Source: Candidatus Kaiserbacteria bacterium RIFCSPLOWO2_01_FULL_54_13 (lineage in GTDB: Bacteria; Patescibacteriota; Minisyncoccia; Phycocordibacterales; UBA2100). From it: a stretch of DNA of 11,864 bases. The notes under the pieces are model-generated. The model saw only the letters and a program-made list of their open reading frames with translations. It was not told the DNA's origin and did no database searches. The stretch spans positions 1 to 11,864 of the forward strand of contig MFLZ01000011.1 in NCBI GenBank assembly GCA_001781685.1, written 5' to 3'. Shown here piece by piece: positions 1 to 5,971 of this stretch. The translations under genes and the position numbers were made by a program. Every line of letters starts with the position of its first letter. Position 1 is the stretch's first letter.

Positions 1-2
1 TT

Positions 3-1322
3 TTATCTGCGAATAGTAGCAATAAAGGTCGTGAAATTCGTTTTGAGGTCTTGGATGCCAGCTTCGAGGATTTTCAATTTGTAAATGTCGGCGGCAGCTT
101 TTGATGCTATGACGGCAGTGGATGCGGGAAGTTCCCCGCGCGCGAGGTCTTTGGCTGCTTTTGCAGTGTCTTCATATTCTTTGATCTTCACGCCGCGCCA
201 ATTCTTTTTCAAATACGCTTTGCACTGCCGAATGGCCTGCTCGTGAGAGGTAATCACTTTGATCTTTCCGCGCGAGATACCTTTGCGGACGAGGAGGTTC
301 TGCCGGATATCGATGTCAAACATCTTTTTTATTTTGAAGTTGTGTCGCGCCATGCCTTCCACGGCCTCGGTAACAACACCTCCCGTTGAATTCTCAATCG
401 GGAAAATACCGAGGTCTACAGCCCTGTTTTCAAGTGCCGACAAGACGTTCTCTACTGATATCAGGTAGTCGAGCGAGAATTTTCTGAGCTTGGCCTTCTT
501 TGCATACGCACGCGCGGCCTCCTCCGAAAAGCTTCCCTTCGCGCCCGAAATACCTATCCGCATGGCAAGGTAAGACCTTGCCATTGTCGGCACTTCGAGA
601 AAGTTGCGGACGCTGTGCTCTGCTTGCTCAAATCTCTCCATAACTTCCCTACAGTAGGGATTGAAGCGGAACACGTCGCGAAAGAGTGCCTCGTCGTTTT
701 TAATACTCTCGACGGCGTCCATGAGAAATCCAAATGAGACTGTGTCTATTTCGGTGCGCGCAAAACCTGCGCGCAGGACCGTTTGACCCACAAAATGCGT
801 AAGGAAAAGCGTCTCCGCGAGATGCTTGTCGTGCTTCTCTGCTGACATTTTCACGATGTCGAATCCGAGCCGCTCGAGAAACATGCGAATCTTACCGTAA
901 TCGGCTTTCGGCAGCGTGTGCTTCGCAACGACGATGCGAAAGCCTGCTACATTCTCTCCGCGCTTTTCGTAGCTTTCAGGCCCCCACACGGGGTGCGTTG
1001 CGATATAGCGGCGTCCTTTCGCTAGTTTTCTCAAAAGTTTGACCGTGTGCACCTTAACAGTCGCAACGTCGACAATCACAGTGTCCTTGCGCGCGAGCGG
1101 CAGAACTTTTTTCAGTGTTTCCTCAAACGCCGCTATCGGCACTGCGAGAATAACAGCATCGCACTTCGCTGCATCAGAGAGCGAGAAAAATTTTCTTTTA
1201 TCGGGCTTCCGATCACGCCAATACACTTTCACTTGGACTTCCGGCGCAAAACGATTCAAGAGCTTGTGCACGAGCGCGCCGAATGAGCCGTATCCGACAA
1301 TACCGACTGATCTGATGTTCAT
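3..1322 (-). CDS. Prephenate dehydrogenase / prephenate dehydratase fusion (TyrA-PheA-like)
   Basis: A 439-residue two-domain protein for the last steps of Tyr and Phe synthesis from prephenate (or arogenate). Residues 1 to about 250 look like a TyrA-type dehydrogenase: nucleotide-binding GYGSFG (10-15), DVATVK (85-90), HPVWGPES (110-117) with the expected catalytic His110, and a helical C-terminal part starting near KHDKHLAE (163-170). Residues 255-439 look like the PheA dehydratase core: GISGAKGSFSEEAA (257-270), PIENSTGG (308-315), SHEQA (359-363) and NFTTF (429-433). The family's usual N-x-T-R-F keeps the catalytic Thr here, but Arg is replaced by Thr. I see no chorismate mutase domain and no C-terminal ACT regulatory domain. 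The second strand of the Rossmann fold ends in YWRDR, without the acidic residue typical of strict NAD enzymes, so NADP use is possible. The ATG lies 6 bases after the secF stop, with no Shine-Dalgarno. Fusion and general function are fairly sure; the exact substrate is not. Confidence 0.88.
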   Translation of the reverse strand: MNIRSVGIVGYGSFGALVHKLLNRFAPEVQVKVYWRDRKPDKRKFFSLSDAAKCDAVILAVPIAAFEETLKKVLPLARKDTVIVDVATVKVHTVKLLRKLAKGRRYIATHPVWGPESYEKRGENVAGFRIVVAKHTLPKADYGKIRMFLERLGFDIVKMSAEKHDKHLAETLFLTHFVGQTVLRAGFARTEIDTVSFGFLMDAVESIKNDEALFRDVFRFNPYCREVMERFEQAEHSVRNFLEVPTMARSYLAMRIGISGAKGSFSEEAARAYAKKAKLRKFSLDYLISVENVLSALENRAVDLGIFPIENSTGGVVTEAVEGMARHNFKIKKMFDIDIRQNLLVRKGISRGKIKVITSHEQAIRQCKAYLKKNWRGVKIKEYEDTAKAAKDLARGELPASTAVIASKAAADIYKLKILEAGIQDLKTNFTTFIATIRR

Positions 1323-1328
1323 GGTCGG

Positions 1329-2234
1329 CTATTTTTTCCGCCGCCACCTTTCAACGGTGACCAGGAGAGGAGTGGCAAGGAATATCGATGAGTAGGTACC
1401 CGCGGTGATACCTACGAGAAGCGTGAGTGCGAAGTCGCGCGTAGAGGCAGGACCGATAAAGTACAAGACAAGAAGCGTGAAGAGGACCGTGAGCGAGGTG
1501 TTCACGGAGCGCACGAATGTTTGCCCCAAGCTTCTGCCGGCGGTTTCTGCAAAATCCTCTTTGCGATTGCGTTCCTGATTGACGCGCAGATTTTCGCGGA
1601 CACGGTCGAAAACGACGATGGTGTCGTGCACTGAAAAGCCCAGAATGGTAAGGATTGCCGTCACAAAAAGCGTATCAACTTGCGCGCCGAGAAAATGCCC
1701 CAGTGCCGCATAGAAACCCACGGGGACGACAACGTCGTGCAAAAGCGCCACGAGCGCAATCAAGCCGTACATCCACGACGAAACGGGCTTCGAGACCTTG
1801 CGGAACGCAAACGCAATGAAAAGGAGGATGCATAGCAAGACGAGCGCGAGCGCGATTAGGGCCTTGTTGCGTAACTCTTTGCCGATCGTCGGCCCGACTT
1901 CGCTGAGTTGCTCTATGGTGGCCGGATGTTCCCCGCTTCCGGAAAGCGTTTGCGGGAGAGCGGCACGTTGCGCCTCTGACATATTGCCCGCTCGCAAGAT
2001 ATACCCCTTCTCTCCCGCCTCGCGCAGCGAATACCCGGTAAAGCCCGCGTCGCCCAGAAGCTCTGTAAGCTCCGTCGCTGGAGGACGGCCACCCTCATAC
2101 GAAAACTGCACCAAGGTGCCTCCGGTGAAGTCGATGCCGGGACGGAGTCCAAACGCAAAAAGCGAAACTAGCGACACGAGCACGATCGCGCCCGTGATCG
2201 CGAAGAATATATTTCTGTGTTGGACGATAAACAT
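1329..2234 (-). CDS. secF: Protein translocase subunit SecF
   Basis: SecF is the partner of SecD in the membrane complex that helps the Sec translocon export proteins using the proton motive force. The 301 residues show the family plan. TM1 is at about 8-28, followed by the GIDFTGGT signature (33-40), a short periplasmic P1-like domain to about residue 120, and five more membrane segments (about 127-146, 156-178, 186-207, 243-261 and 266-292). The TM4 signature GFSVHDTIVVFDRVREN is at 199-215 and contains the conserved Asp of the proton pathway. The C-terminus is a basic tail (ERWRRKK). It lies 74 bases after secD, a gap filled by a heptameric repeat, and 6 bases before the aromatic fusion gene. 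The likely arrangement is secD-secF-tyrA/pheA in one transcript. The bases before the ATG (AAGTCCTT) do not resemble a ribosome binding site. Confidence 0.96.
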   Translation of the reverse strand: MFIVQHRNIFFAITGAIVLVSLVSLFAFGLRPGIDFTGGTLVQFSYEGGRPPATELTELLGDAGFTGYSLREAGEKGYILRAGNMSEAQRAALPQTLSGSGEHPATIEQLSEVGPTIGKELRNKALIALALVLLCILLFIAFAFRKVSKPVSSWMYGLIALVALLHDVVVPVGFYAALGHFLGAQVDTLFVTAILTILGFSVHDTIVVFDRVRENLRVNQERNRKEDFAETAGRSLGQTFVRSVNTSLTVLFTLLVLYFIGPASTRDFALTLLVGITAGTYSSIFLATPLLVTVERWRRKK

Positions 2235-2242
2235 AAGGACTT

Positions 2243-2308
2243 GTATTTAGTATTTGGTATCTAGTATTTGGTATGCATACGACATACGATATACGAAATA
2301 CTTCATAC
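2243..2308. repeat. Palindromic heptad repeat (GTAT/ATAC every 7 bases) between secD and secF
   Basis: The secD-secF gap is almost entirely a patterned repeat. On the plus strand GTAT occurs at 2243, 2250, 2257, 2264 and 2271, and ATAC at 2277, 2284, 2291, 2298 and 2305. Each set has an exact 7-base period, and the two sets meet in the 10-base palindrome GTATGCATAC (2271-2280). GTAT and ATAC are reverse complements, so the element can fold into one long imperfect hairpin with a 4-base-pair clamp every 7 bases and mostly mismatched 3-base spacers. It begins right after the secD stop and ends 8 bases before the secF ATG. Its function is unknown; a transcript-level hairpin between the two genes is one possibility. 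Confidence 0.85.
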
Positions 2309-3628
2309 CTATATTTTAGTGCCGCTTCCAAAAAGGAATCGCCCGAGGTTACCCTTAGCTTCAATCCCGAGCGCGAAAAGAAATGTGCGTGAGACGGTGA
2401 TTGCCGTGAGCATCGAGACCAAAACGCCGAGCCCGAAGACGAGCGCGAAGCCTTTGATCAAAGACGTCCCGAACCAGAAAAGTACGACGGCGGTAATTAT
2501 GCTCGAAATGTTGCTGTCGCGGATTGAAAGCCATGCGCGTGCGAATCCGTCGTGGATGGCATCTTTCGTGCTCTTCCCTGCCGCGAGTTCTTCCTTCGTG
2601 CGCTCGAATATGAGAATGTTCGCGTCTACCGCCATGCCGACGGAGAGGATAAACGCCGCGATACCTGCGGCGGTCAGGGTCACCGGAATCAACAAGAAAA
2701 GCCCGAGGACGAGAGCGATATAGAGGAGAAGGGCAACGCTCGCGATTGCGCCCGGCAAGCGATACCAGAAAAGCATGAAGAGAATCACGGCCAAAACGCC
2801 CCACAGACCGGCCGCAAGTCCGCTCTGAACCGCCTCCGCACCCAAGGTGCCAGCGACCGTTTGTGTGGAAATGAGCTCTATGGGCACGGGAAGTGCGCCG
2901 TAGTTGAGGTTGCGCGCGAGCTCCTTCGCATCCTCCGGCGTGAAGTTGCCTGAAATCACTGCGGTGCCATCGGGAATAGCTTCTCGGATTACTGGCACCG
3001 ATATCGCCACACCGTCGAGGAACATCCCGAAGTAGCGGCCGACGTTTTCTTTCGTGAGATCAGCGAAAATCTTTTTCCCATCAGAATTGAACGTGAGGAC
3101 AACGACGGGCTCGTTGGGAACACCGCCTATGCCCTGATTGAACTGAAGCTGTGCGCTCTTGAGATGCTTTCCCGTAATCACTGCCGGATAGAAAAGCTTA
3201 TTCACTGTTGAAGTGGAAATTTGCGAGGGAAACGTATCGCCTTTCAAGAGCCTGAACTCGAGAACGGGTGTCTCCCCGATAAGCTCGATTGCTTTTTGCG
3301 TGTCGGTAACGCCCGGGAGCTCCACGATAAGACGCTCTTCCGTCTCTCCCGCCAAAGTGCCCCCGCGCTGTGTTTGCACGATAGGCTCTGACACTCCGAA
3401 AAGATTCACGCGCCGCTCGATCGTGTCGCGCAATGAGGCCATAGAATCGGCAACGTCGCTCCCGACGATCGCCGAAAGATCGGCACGGTACACGAGCTGG
3501 GTGCCGCCCGAGAGATCGAGTCCGAGCTTAAAAGGCCGTGATGCGCTCGCCTGCGAGCTATAGACCCACCAACCGATCCCGGCTCCAACAAGCAAAATAA
3601 CGAGTGCCGCAAGCCGAATTTTCCACAT
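2309..3628 (-). CDS. secD: Protein translocase subunit SecD
   Basis: SecD works with SecF to pull exported proteins through the Sec channel on the outer face of the membrane. The 439 residues follow the family order. TM1 is at 6-24, then the LGLDLSGGT motif (35-43), the large extracytoplasmic region (about 45-265, including ERRVNLFGVSEP at 71-82 and the GNFTPEDAKELA segment at 227-238), then five membrane segments (about 271-289, 294-313, 318-340, 373-388 and 394-419). The TM4 signature GMAVDANILIFER is at 331-343. The length is somewhat short, as in other bacteria with reduced P1 domains. The start is an ATG 12 bases after the stop codon of a folD 3'-end remnant. No Shine-Dalgarno is visible; a plausible promoter lies just upstream (3638-3666). 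The gene ends in TAG at the edge of the heptad repeat. Confidence 0.96.
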   Translation of the reverse strand: MWKIRLAALVILLVGAGIGWWVYSSQASASRPFKLGLDLSGGTQLVYRADLSAIVGSDVADSMASLRDTIERRVNLFGVSEPIVQTQRGGTLAGETEERLIVELPGVTDTQKAIELIGETPVLEFRLLKGDTFPSQISTSTVNKLFYPAVITGKHLKSAQLQFNQGIGGVPNEPVVVLTFNSDGKKIFADLTKENVGRYFGMFLDGVAISVPVIREAIPDGTAVISGNFTPEDAKELARNLNYGALPVPIELISTQTVAGTLGAEAVQSGLAAGLWGVLAVILFMLFWYRLPGAIASVALLLYIALVLGLFLLIPVTLTAAGIAAFILSVGMAVDANILIFERTKEELAAGKSTKDAIHDGFARAWLSIRDSNISSIITAVVLFWFGTSLIKGFALVFGLGVLVSMLTAITVSRTFLFALGIEAKGNLGRFLFGSGTKI

Positions 3629-3637
3629 GGTGGCTGT

Positions 3638-3666
3638 AGTCTACCCGCGCTTTTCTATTAAATCAA
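3638..3666 (-). promoter_or_regulatory. Candidate sigma70-type promoter for secD-secF
   Basis: Reading the minus strand, TTGATT (3666-3661) and TAGACT (3643-3638) are separated by exactly 17 bases; each matches 4 of 6 consensus positions. The -10 box ends 9 bases before the secD ATG, so the mRNA would have almost no leader. The box overlaps the TAG stop of the folD remnant. It is moderately plausible and rests on spacing and hexamer matches only. Confidence 0.4.
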
Positions 3667-3714
3667 ACAGGTTCTTGAATATCATTGCGACCGCTATGGG
3701 GCCGACACCATCGG
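3641..3714 (-). pseudogene. Remnant of a folD 3' end (detached C-terminal coding segment)
   Basis: The minus strand here reads DGVGPIAVAMIFKNL followed by FDLIEKRG and a TAG stop. The same segment of the intact folD (4256-4329) reads GGVGPVAVAMIFKNL followed by LLKLVSGHE-type sequence and TAA. Both are 74 bases, colinear to the stop with no insertion or deletion. Over the first 48 bases about 38 match, and many differences are synonymous (for example GGC/GGT, GCC/GCG, TTT/TTC, TTG/CTG). Homology fades about 8 bases after the toxin stop codon. There is no start codon or upstream folD body, so it is not a gene; it is a leftover or transplanted end flanking the toxin-antitoxin pair. Confidence 0.82.
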
Positions 3715-3720
3715 ACTGAG

Positions 3721-3999
3721 TTACCGATTGCGCGCGGCATGCACGACACCAAGTATGATAACAAGATGCTTCTCCGCGTCGATTGTGTAGACAACAATAT
3801 ATGGCAGTCCCCGCACAATCCATTCTCGCGTATTGCGAACCTTCCCGCGCCTTCCTATCTCTGGCACGATCTCGAGCCGCTCGATCGATTCAAAAATCTC
3901 CGTTATGACTCTGGATGCGGCTGTAGGATTATCCTTCGCAATCCAGGCGAAAATATGCTCGAGGTCGGCATACGCCGCCTCGCGCAAAATCACTCTCAT
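3721..3999 (-). CDS. ParE/RelE-family toxin of a type II toxin-antitoxin system
   Basis: A 92-residue protein with the RelE/ParE-fold pattern: EAAYADLEHIFAWIAKDNPTAA (7-28, two N-terminal helices), then ESIERLEIVPEIGRRG (37-52), the TREW segment (57-60), GLPYIVVYTID (64-74) and a C-terminal strand ending VVHAARNR (85-92). The DL..I..WIA.DNP.AA start and the Y-I-V-x-Y strand are typical of the ParE/plasmid-stabilisation branch. Members either poison gyrase (ParE) or cleave mRNA (RelE); the sequence does not settle which. Its ATG overlaps the antitoxin stop by four bases (ATGA), the usual translational coupling with antitoxin first. It ends in TAA just before the folD remnant, so the pair is sandwiched between two copies of the folD 3' end. 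Confidence 0.9.
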   Translation of the reverse strand: MRVILREAAYADLEHIFAWIAKDNPTAASRVITEIFESIERLEIVPEIGRRGKVRNTREWIVRGLPYIVVYTIDAEKHLVIILGVVHAARNR

Positions 4000-4217
4000 A
4001 CCCGCAGCTTCTGCAGACGCGCTTGCGCCTCGGCGAGCGTGATGAATCTCGGCGAAGGCTCGTTGATCCGTCTTTCTATCTCGACGACTTGTTCATCGGA
4101 AAGCTGCAAGTCTTCAGAACGCGGGGTTGCGGCGTCGATAATGGCGTCAGCAAGAACTCGCGCCTTCTCTTCCGGCAAATTTTGTAAAATCTCGATTGCT
4201 TCTTCAACCTTGTTCAT
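3996..4217 (-). CDS. Antitoxin partner of the ParE/RelE toxin (addiction-module protein)
   Basis: A 73-residue acidic, mostly helical protein directly before and overlapping the toxin by ATGA. It starts MNKVEEAIEILQNLPEEKARVLADAIIDAA. A middle segment LSDEQVVEIERRINEP is followed by a short basic end (LAEAQARLQKLRV). This resembles the small addiction-module antidote proteins usually paired with RelE/ParE toxins, in which the C-terminal part wraps the toxin. The LSDEQVVEIERRI stretch matches their usual LSxEQrxEL-type motif. I chose the ATG at 4217; an in-frame TTG two codons upstream (4223) is possible. A TATAGT box ends 8 bases before the ATG, so the mRNA may be leaderless. Family assignment rests on size, composition and pairing more than on strong motifs. 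Confidence 0.8.
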   Translation of the reverse strand: MNKVEEAIEILQNLPEEKARVLADAIIDAATPRSEDLQLSDEQVVEIERRINEPSPRFITLAEAQARLQKLRV

Positions 4218-4225
4218 ACGCAAAC

Positions 4226-4234
4226 ACTATAGCA
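4226..4234 (-). promoter_or_regulatory. Candidate extended -10 promoter of the toxin-antitoxin pair
   Basis: The minus strand carries TGCTATAGT, an extended -10 (TGnTATAAT) with one mismatch. No -35 hexamer is visible at normal spacing, as is common for extended -10 promoters. The box ends 8 bases before the antitoxin ATG, which puts the transcript start within a base or two of it. The pair would thus have its own promoter in the 38-base gap after folD. Confidence 0.45.
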
Positions 4235-4255
4235 CAATCCCCAGAAAGCGCTGAT

Positions 4256-5059
4256 TTATTCGTGTCCTGAGACAAGCTTGAGCAAGTTCTTAAAAATCAT
4301 CGCGACGGCAACGGGGCCGACGCCACCGGGGATGGGTGTAAAAACCGAGGCTTTTGCGGCGCACGCAGGATCGGCGTCGCCCACTACTTTTCCTCCCTGC
4401 TCACTCGTACCCGCGTCGATCAAGGCGACTCCCTCCTTCAGATACTCGGGCTTGATGAAACCGGGATTGCCGGCTCCTAGCACGACAATATCCGCGTCTT
4501 TGAGATCTTCGACCGAACCTGCTTCAAGCGAGAATATGGACACATCGGCACCAAGACTCTTAAGGAGCCACGCGGAAGGCGCGCCGACAAGGCGGCCGGC
4601 GCCCACGACGACGGTTCGGGCGCCCTCGATGGGTATCGAGCTGCGATTCAAGATCTCAACAACTGCAAGCGCAACAGGTGCATGGACGATTCGCTCCTCC
4701 TCCAGAATTTTCGGATTCAAAGCATCGACATCCTTCTCTTTCGGCACGGTACCGAGAACTTCGTTGGTATCAATTCCCTGTGTGAGAGGAAGCTGGACGA
4801 TGACGGCGTCGGTATCACGCACGAGACGGTTCACTGCCTGAATGATTTTTCCCGCGTCGCTCTTTTCCGACACATTCACGCGCACCATCTCGACACCAAG
4901 CCGCTCTGCTGAAGCAGTCTTGATGCGCACAAAAGACTCAATGATTGGATTCGCACCGGCAACAACTATACCGAGCTTCGCCTTTCTTCCGAGCGAGACA
5001 AACCGCGGCGCGAGCTCAGCGTAGATATCGTCTGCGATAGCCTTGCCATCAATAATCAT
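4256..5059 (-). CDS. folD: Divergent FolD: methylenetetrahydrofolate dehydrogenase/cyclohydrolase
   Basis: FolD interconverts 5,10-methylene-, methenyl- and 10-formyl-tetrahydrofolate in the cytoplasm. The 267 residues (family usually about 285) keep the frame: MIIDGKAIA start, catalytic Lys47 in SFVRIK (42-47), VQLPL (88-92), KDVDALNP (109-116), the nucleotide-binding region VVVGAGRLVGAP (150-161) and PIPGGVGPVAVAM (242-254). Several usually fixed residues differ. The Tyr of YVxxK is Phe43, GRS is GAG, the PCTPxG segment is HAPVAL (126-131), and the Thr in GPMTVAM is Ala. It could still be active with altered cofactor preference. The ATG at 5059 overlaps the epimerase stop (ATGA), which rules out the longer upstream reading. 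Its last 74 bases are duplicated at 3641-3714 beyond the toxin-antitoxin pair, so this 3' end may itself be acquired. Confidence 0.9.
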   Translation of the reverse strand: MIIDGKAIADDIYAELAPRFVSLGRKAKLGIVVAGANPIIESFVRIKTASAERLGVEMVRVNVSEKSDAGKIIQAVNRLVRDTDAVIVQLPLTQGIDTNEVLGTVPKEKDVDALNPKILEEERIVHAPVALAVVEILNRSSIPIEGARTVVVGAGRLVGAPSAWLLKSLGADVSIFSLEAGSVEDLKDADIVVLGAGNPGFIKPEYLKEGVALIDAGTSEQGGKVVGDADPACAAKASVFTPIPGGVGPVAVAMIFKNLLKLVSGHE

Positions 5060-5970
5060 GAGAGTCCAAATGACACTTTCATCTCGGCAATGCCTTCCTC
5101 GCGCACCACCCTCGGCTCCCACCCCAGAAGCTCGCGAGCTTTCCGGATGTCGGCAAGAGTATGCGCCGGCTCCGCGCGCTCCGGCTCGTGGACGACGGGC
5201 CCCCCGATGAGCGCGGCGAGGTCGTTCACCGAGATGTTGTTGCCCGCTCCGATGTTGATTGCCTCTCCCTTTCCCACCTTAGTCGACGCAAGAGCGAGTA
5301 TGTTTGCCCGCACGACATCTTTGATATTTGTGTAGTCGCGCGTGTGCGTCCCGTCGCCCCAGATCGTGAGCGGTTTGCCCTGTGATTTCTGCTGAATAAA
5401 TCTACCCATGACTAGCGCGTAGGGACCGTCGGGATCAAACCTCGGCCCATATACATTGAAATACCGCAGACAAACTGTCTCGAGGCCGTACACCTCACTC
5501 CACAGCTTGCATGCAAGCTCGCCCATATATTTCTGCAATCCATACGGGCTTTGGGGCTGCGGCGACATATCTTCCGAAAGCGGCAACTTCTCTTGATCTC
5601 CGTACGCGGAACTCGATGCCGCGTAGATGAGACGTTTAACGCCACCCTGATGCGCGGCGCGCAAGACAGACACGGTGCCTTGCACATTTACCGAGAATGT
5701 TTCGAGGGGGTGTTCGATAGAGAACTGCACGCGCGGGAGCGCCGCTTCGTGAAATACGTACATTGCTCCCGCAACGACCGGCGCTAGACTGTCATAATCA
5801 CGAATATCAATCTCATGATACGTTGCCTTAGGGTTGATGCGATCTTCGCGCCTCCCCGCTGCATAGTTGTCTACCACATGCACATCGTCGCCCCGCTTGA
5901 CCAGTGCATCCACAATGTGCGAGCCGATGAAACCCGCACCTCCTGTCACTACAGCTTTCTCTTTCGCCAT
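5056..5970 (-). CDS. NAD-dependent epimerase (extended SDR, UDP-hexose/UDP-GlcNAc 4-epimerase-like)
   Basis: A 304-residue extended short-chain dehydrogenase/reductase that converts a nucleotide sugar, most likely a UDP-hexose or UDP-HexNAc at C4. Visible features are TGGAGFIG (9-16) for NAD, Asp34 at the end of strand 2 (VVDN), and the catalytic set Ser in SSSAYG (119-124), Tyr143 and Lys147 (YGLQK). The substrate-side block is LRYFNVYGPR (168-177), followed by GDGTHTRDYTNIKDVV (205-220). The ALPRVQFSIEHP segment (77-88) resembles WbpP/GalE-type epimerases more than dehydratases. It begins one base after the sugar-transferase stop and overlaps folD by ATGA, so it lies mid-operon. It probably supplies the sugar nucleotide used by the neighbouring transferase. 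The exact substrate cannot be read from sequence. Confidence 0.9.
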   Translation of the reverse strand: MAKEKAVVTGGAGFIGSHIVDALVKRGDDVHVVDNYAAGRREDRINPKATYHEIDIRDYDSLAPVVAGAMYVFHEAALPRVQFSIEHPLETFSVNVQGTVSVLRAAHQGGVKRLIYAASSSAYGDQEKLPLSEDMSPQPQSPYGLQKYMGELACKLWSEVYGLETVCLRYFNVYGPRFDPDGPYALVMGRFIQQKSQGKPLTIWGDGTHTRDYTNIKDVVRANILALASTKVGKGEAINIGAGNNISVNDLAALIGGPVVHEPERAEPAHTLADIRKARELLGWEPRVVREEGIAEMKVSFGLS

Positions 5971-5971
5971 A

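Noticed and set aside
1039..1395. Plus-strand reading frames opposite the aromatic fusion, secD, folD, rodA and others
   Set aside because: They lie antisense to clear family members, have shadow-like composition (Arg/Ser/Pro-rich) and no recognisable domains.
2243..2308. CRISPR array
   Set aside because: Units are 7 bases with no unique spacers of 25-40 bases and no cas genes nearby.
3641..3823. A 60-residue reading frame ending in the FolD-like C-terminus
   Set aside because: Only the last about 24 residues resemble FolD; the upstream part is an off-frame reading of the toxin gene. It is treated as a non-coding remnant, not a gene.
3996..5058. UGA recoded as glycine (Gracilibacteria-type code)
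   Set aside because: The antitoxin and the epimerase both end naturally at TGA, each in an ATGA overlap with the next gene, so TGA is a stop here.
5060..5122. N-terminal extension of folD to 5122
   Set aside because: The extra 21 residues overlap the epimerase and do not match FolD starts; the ATG at 5059 overlaps the epimerase stop as ATGA.
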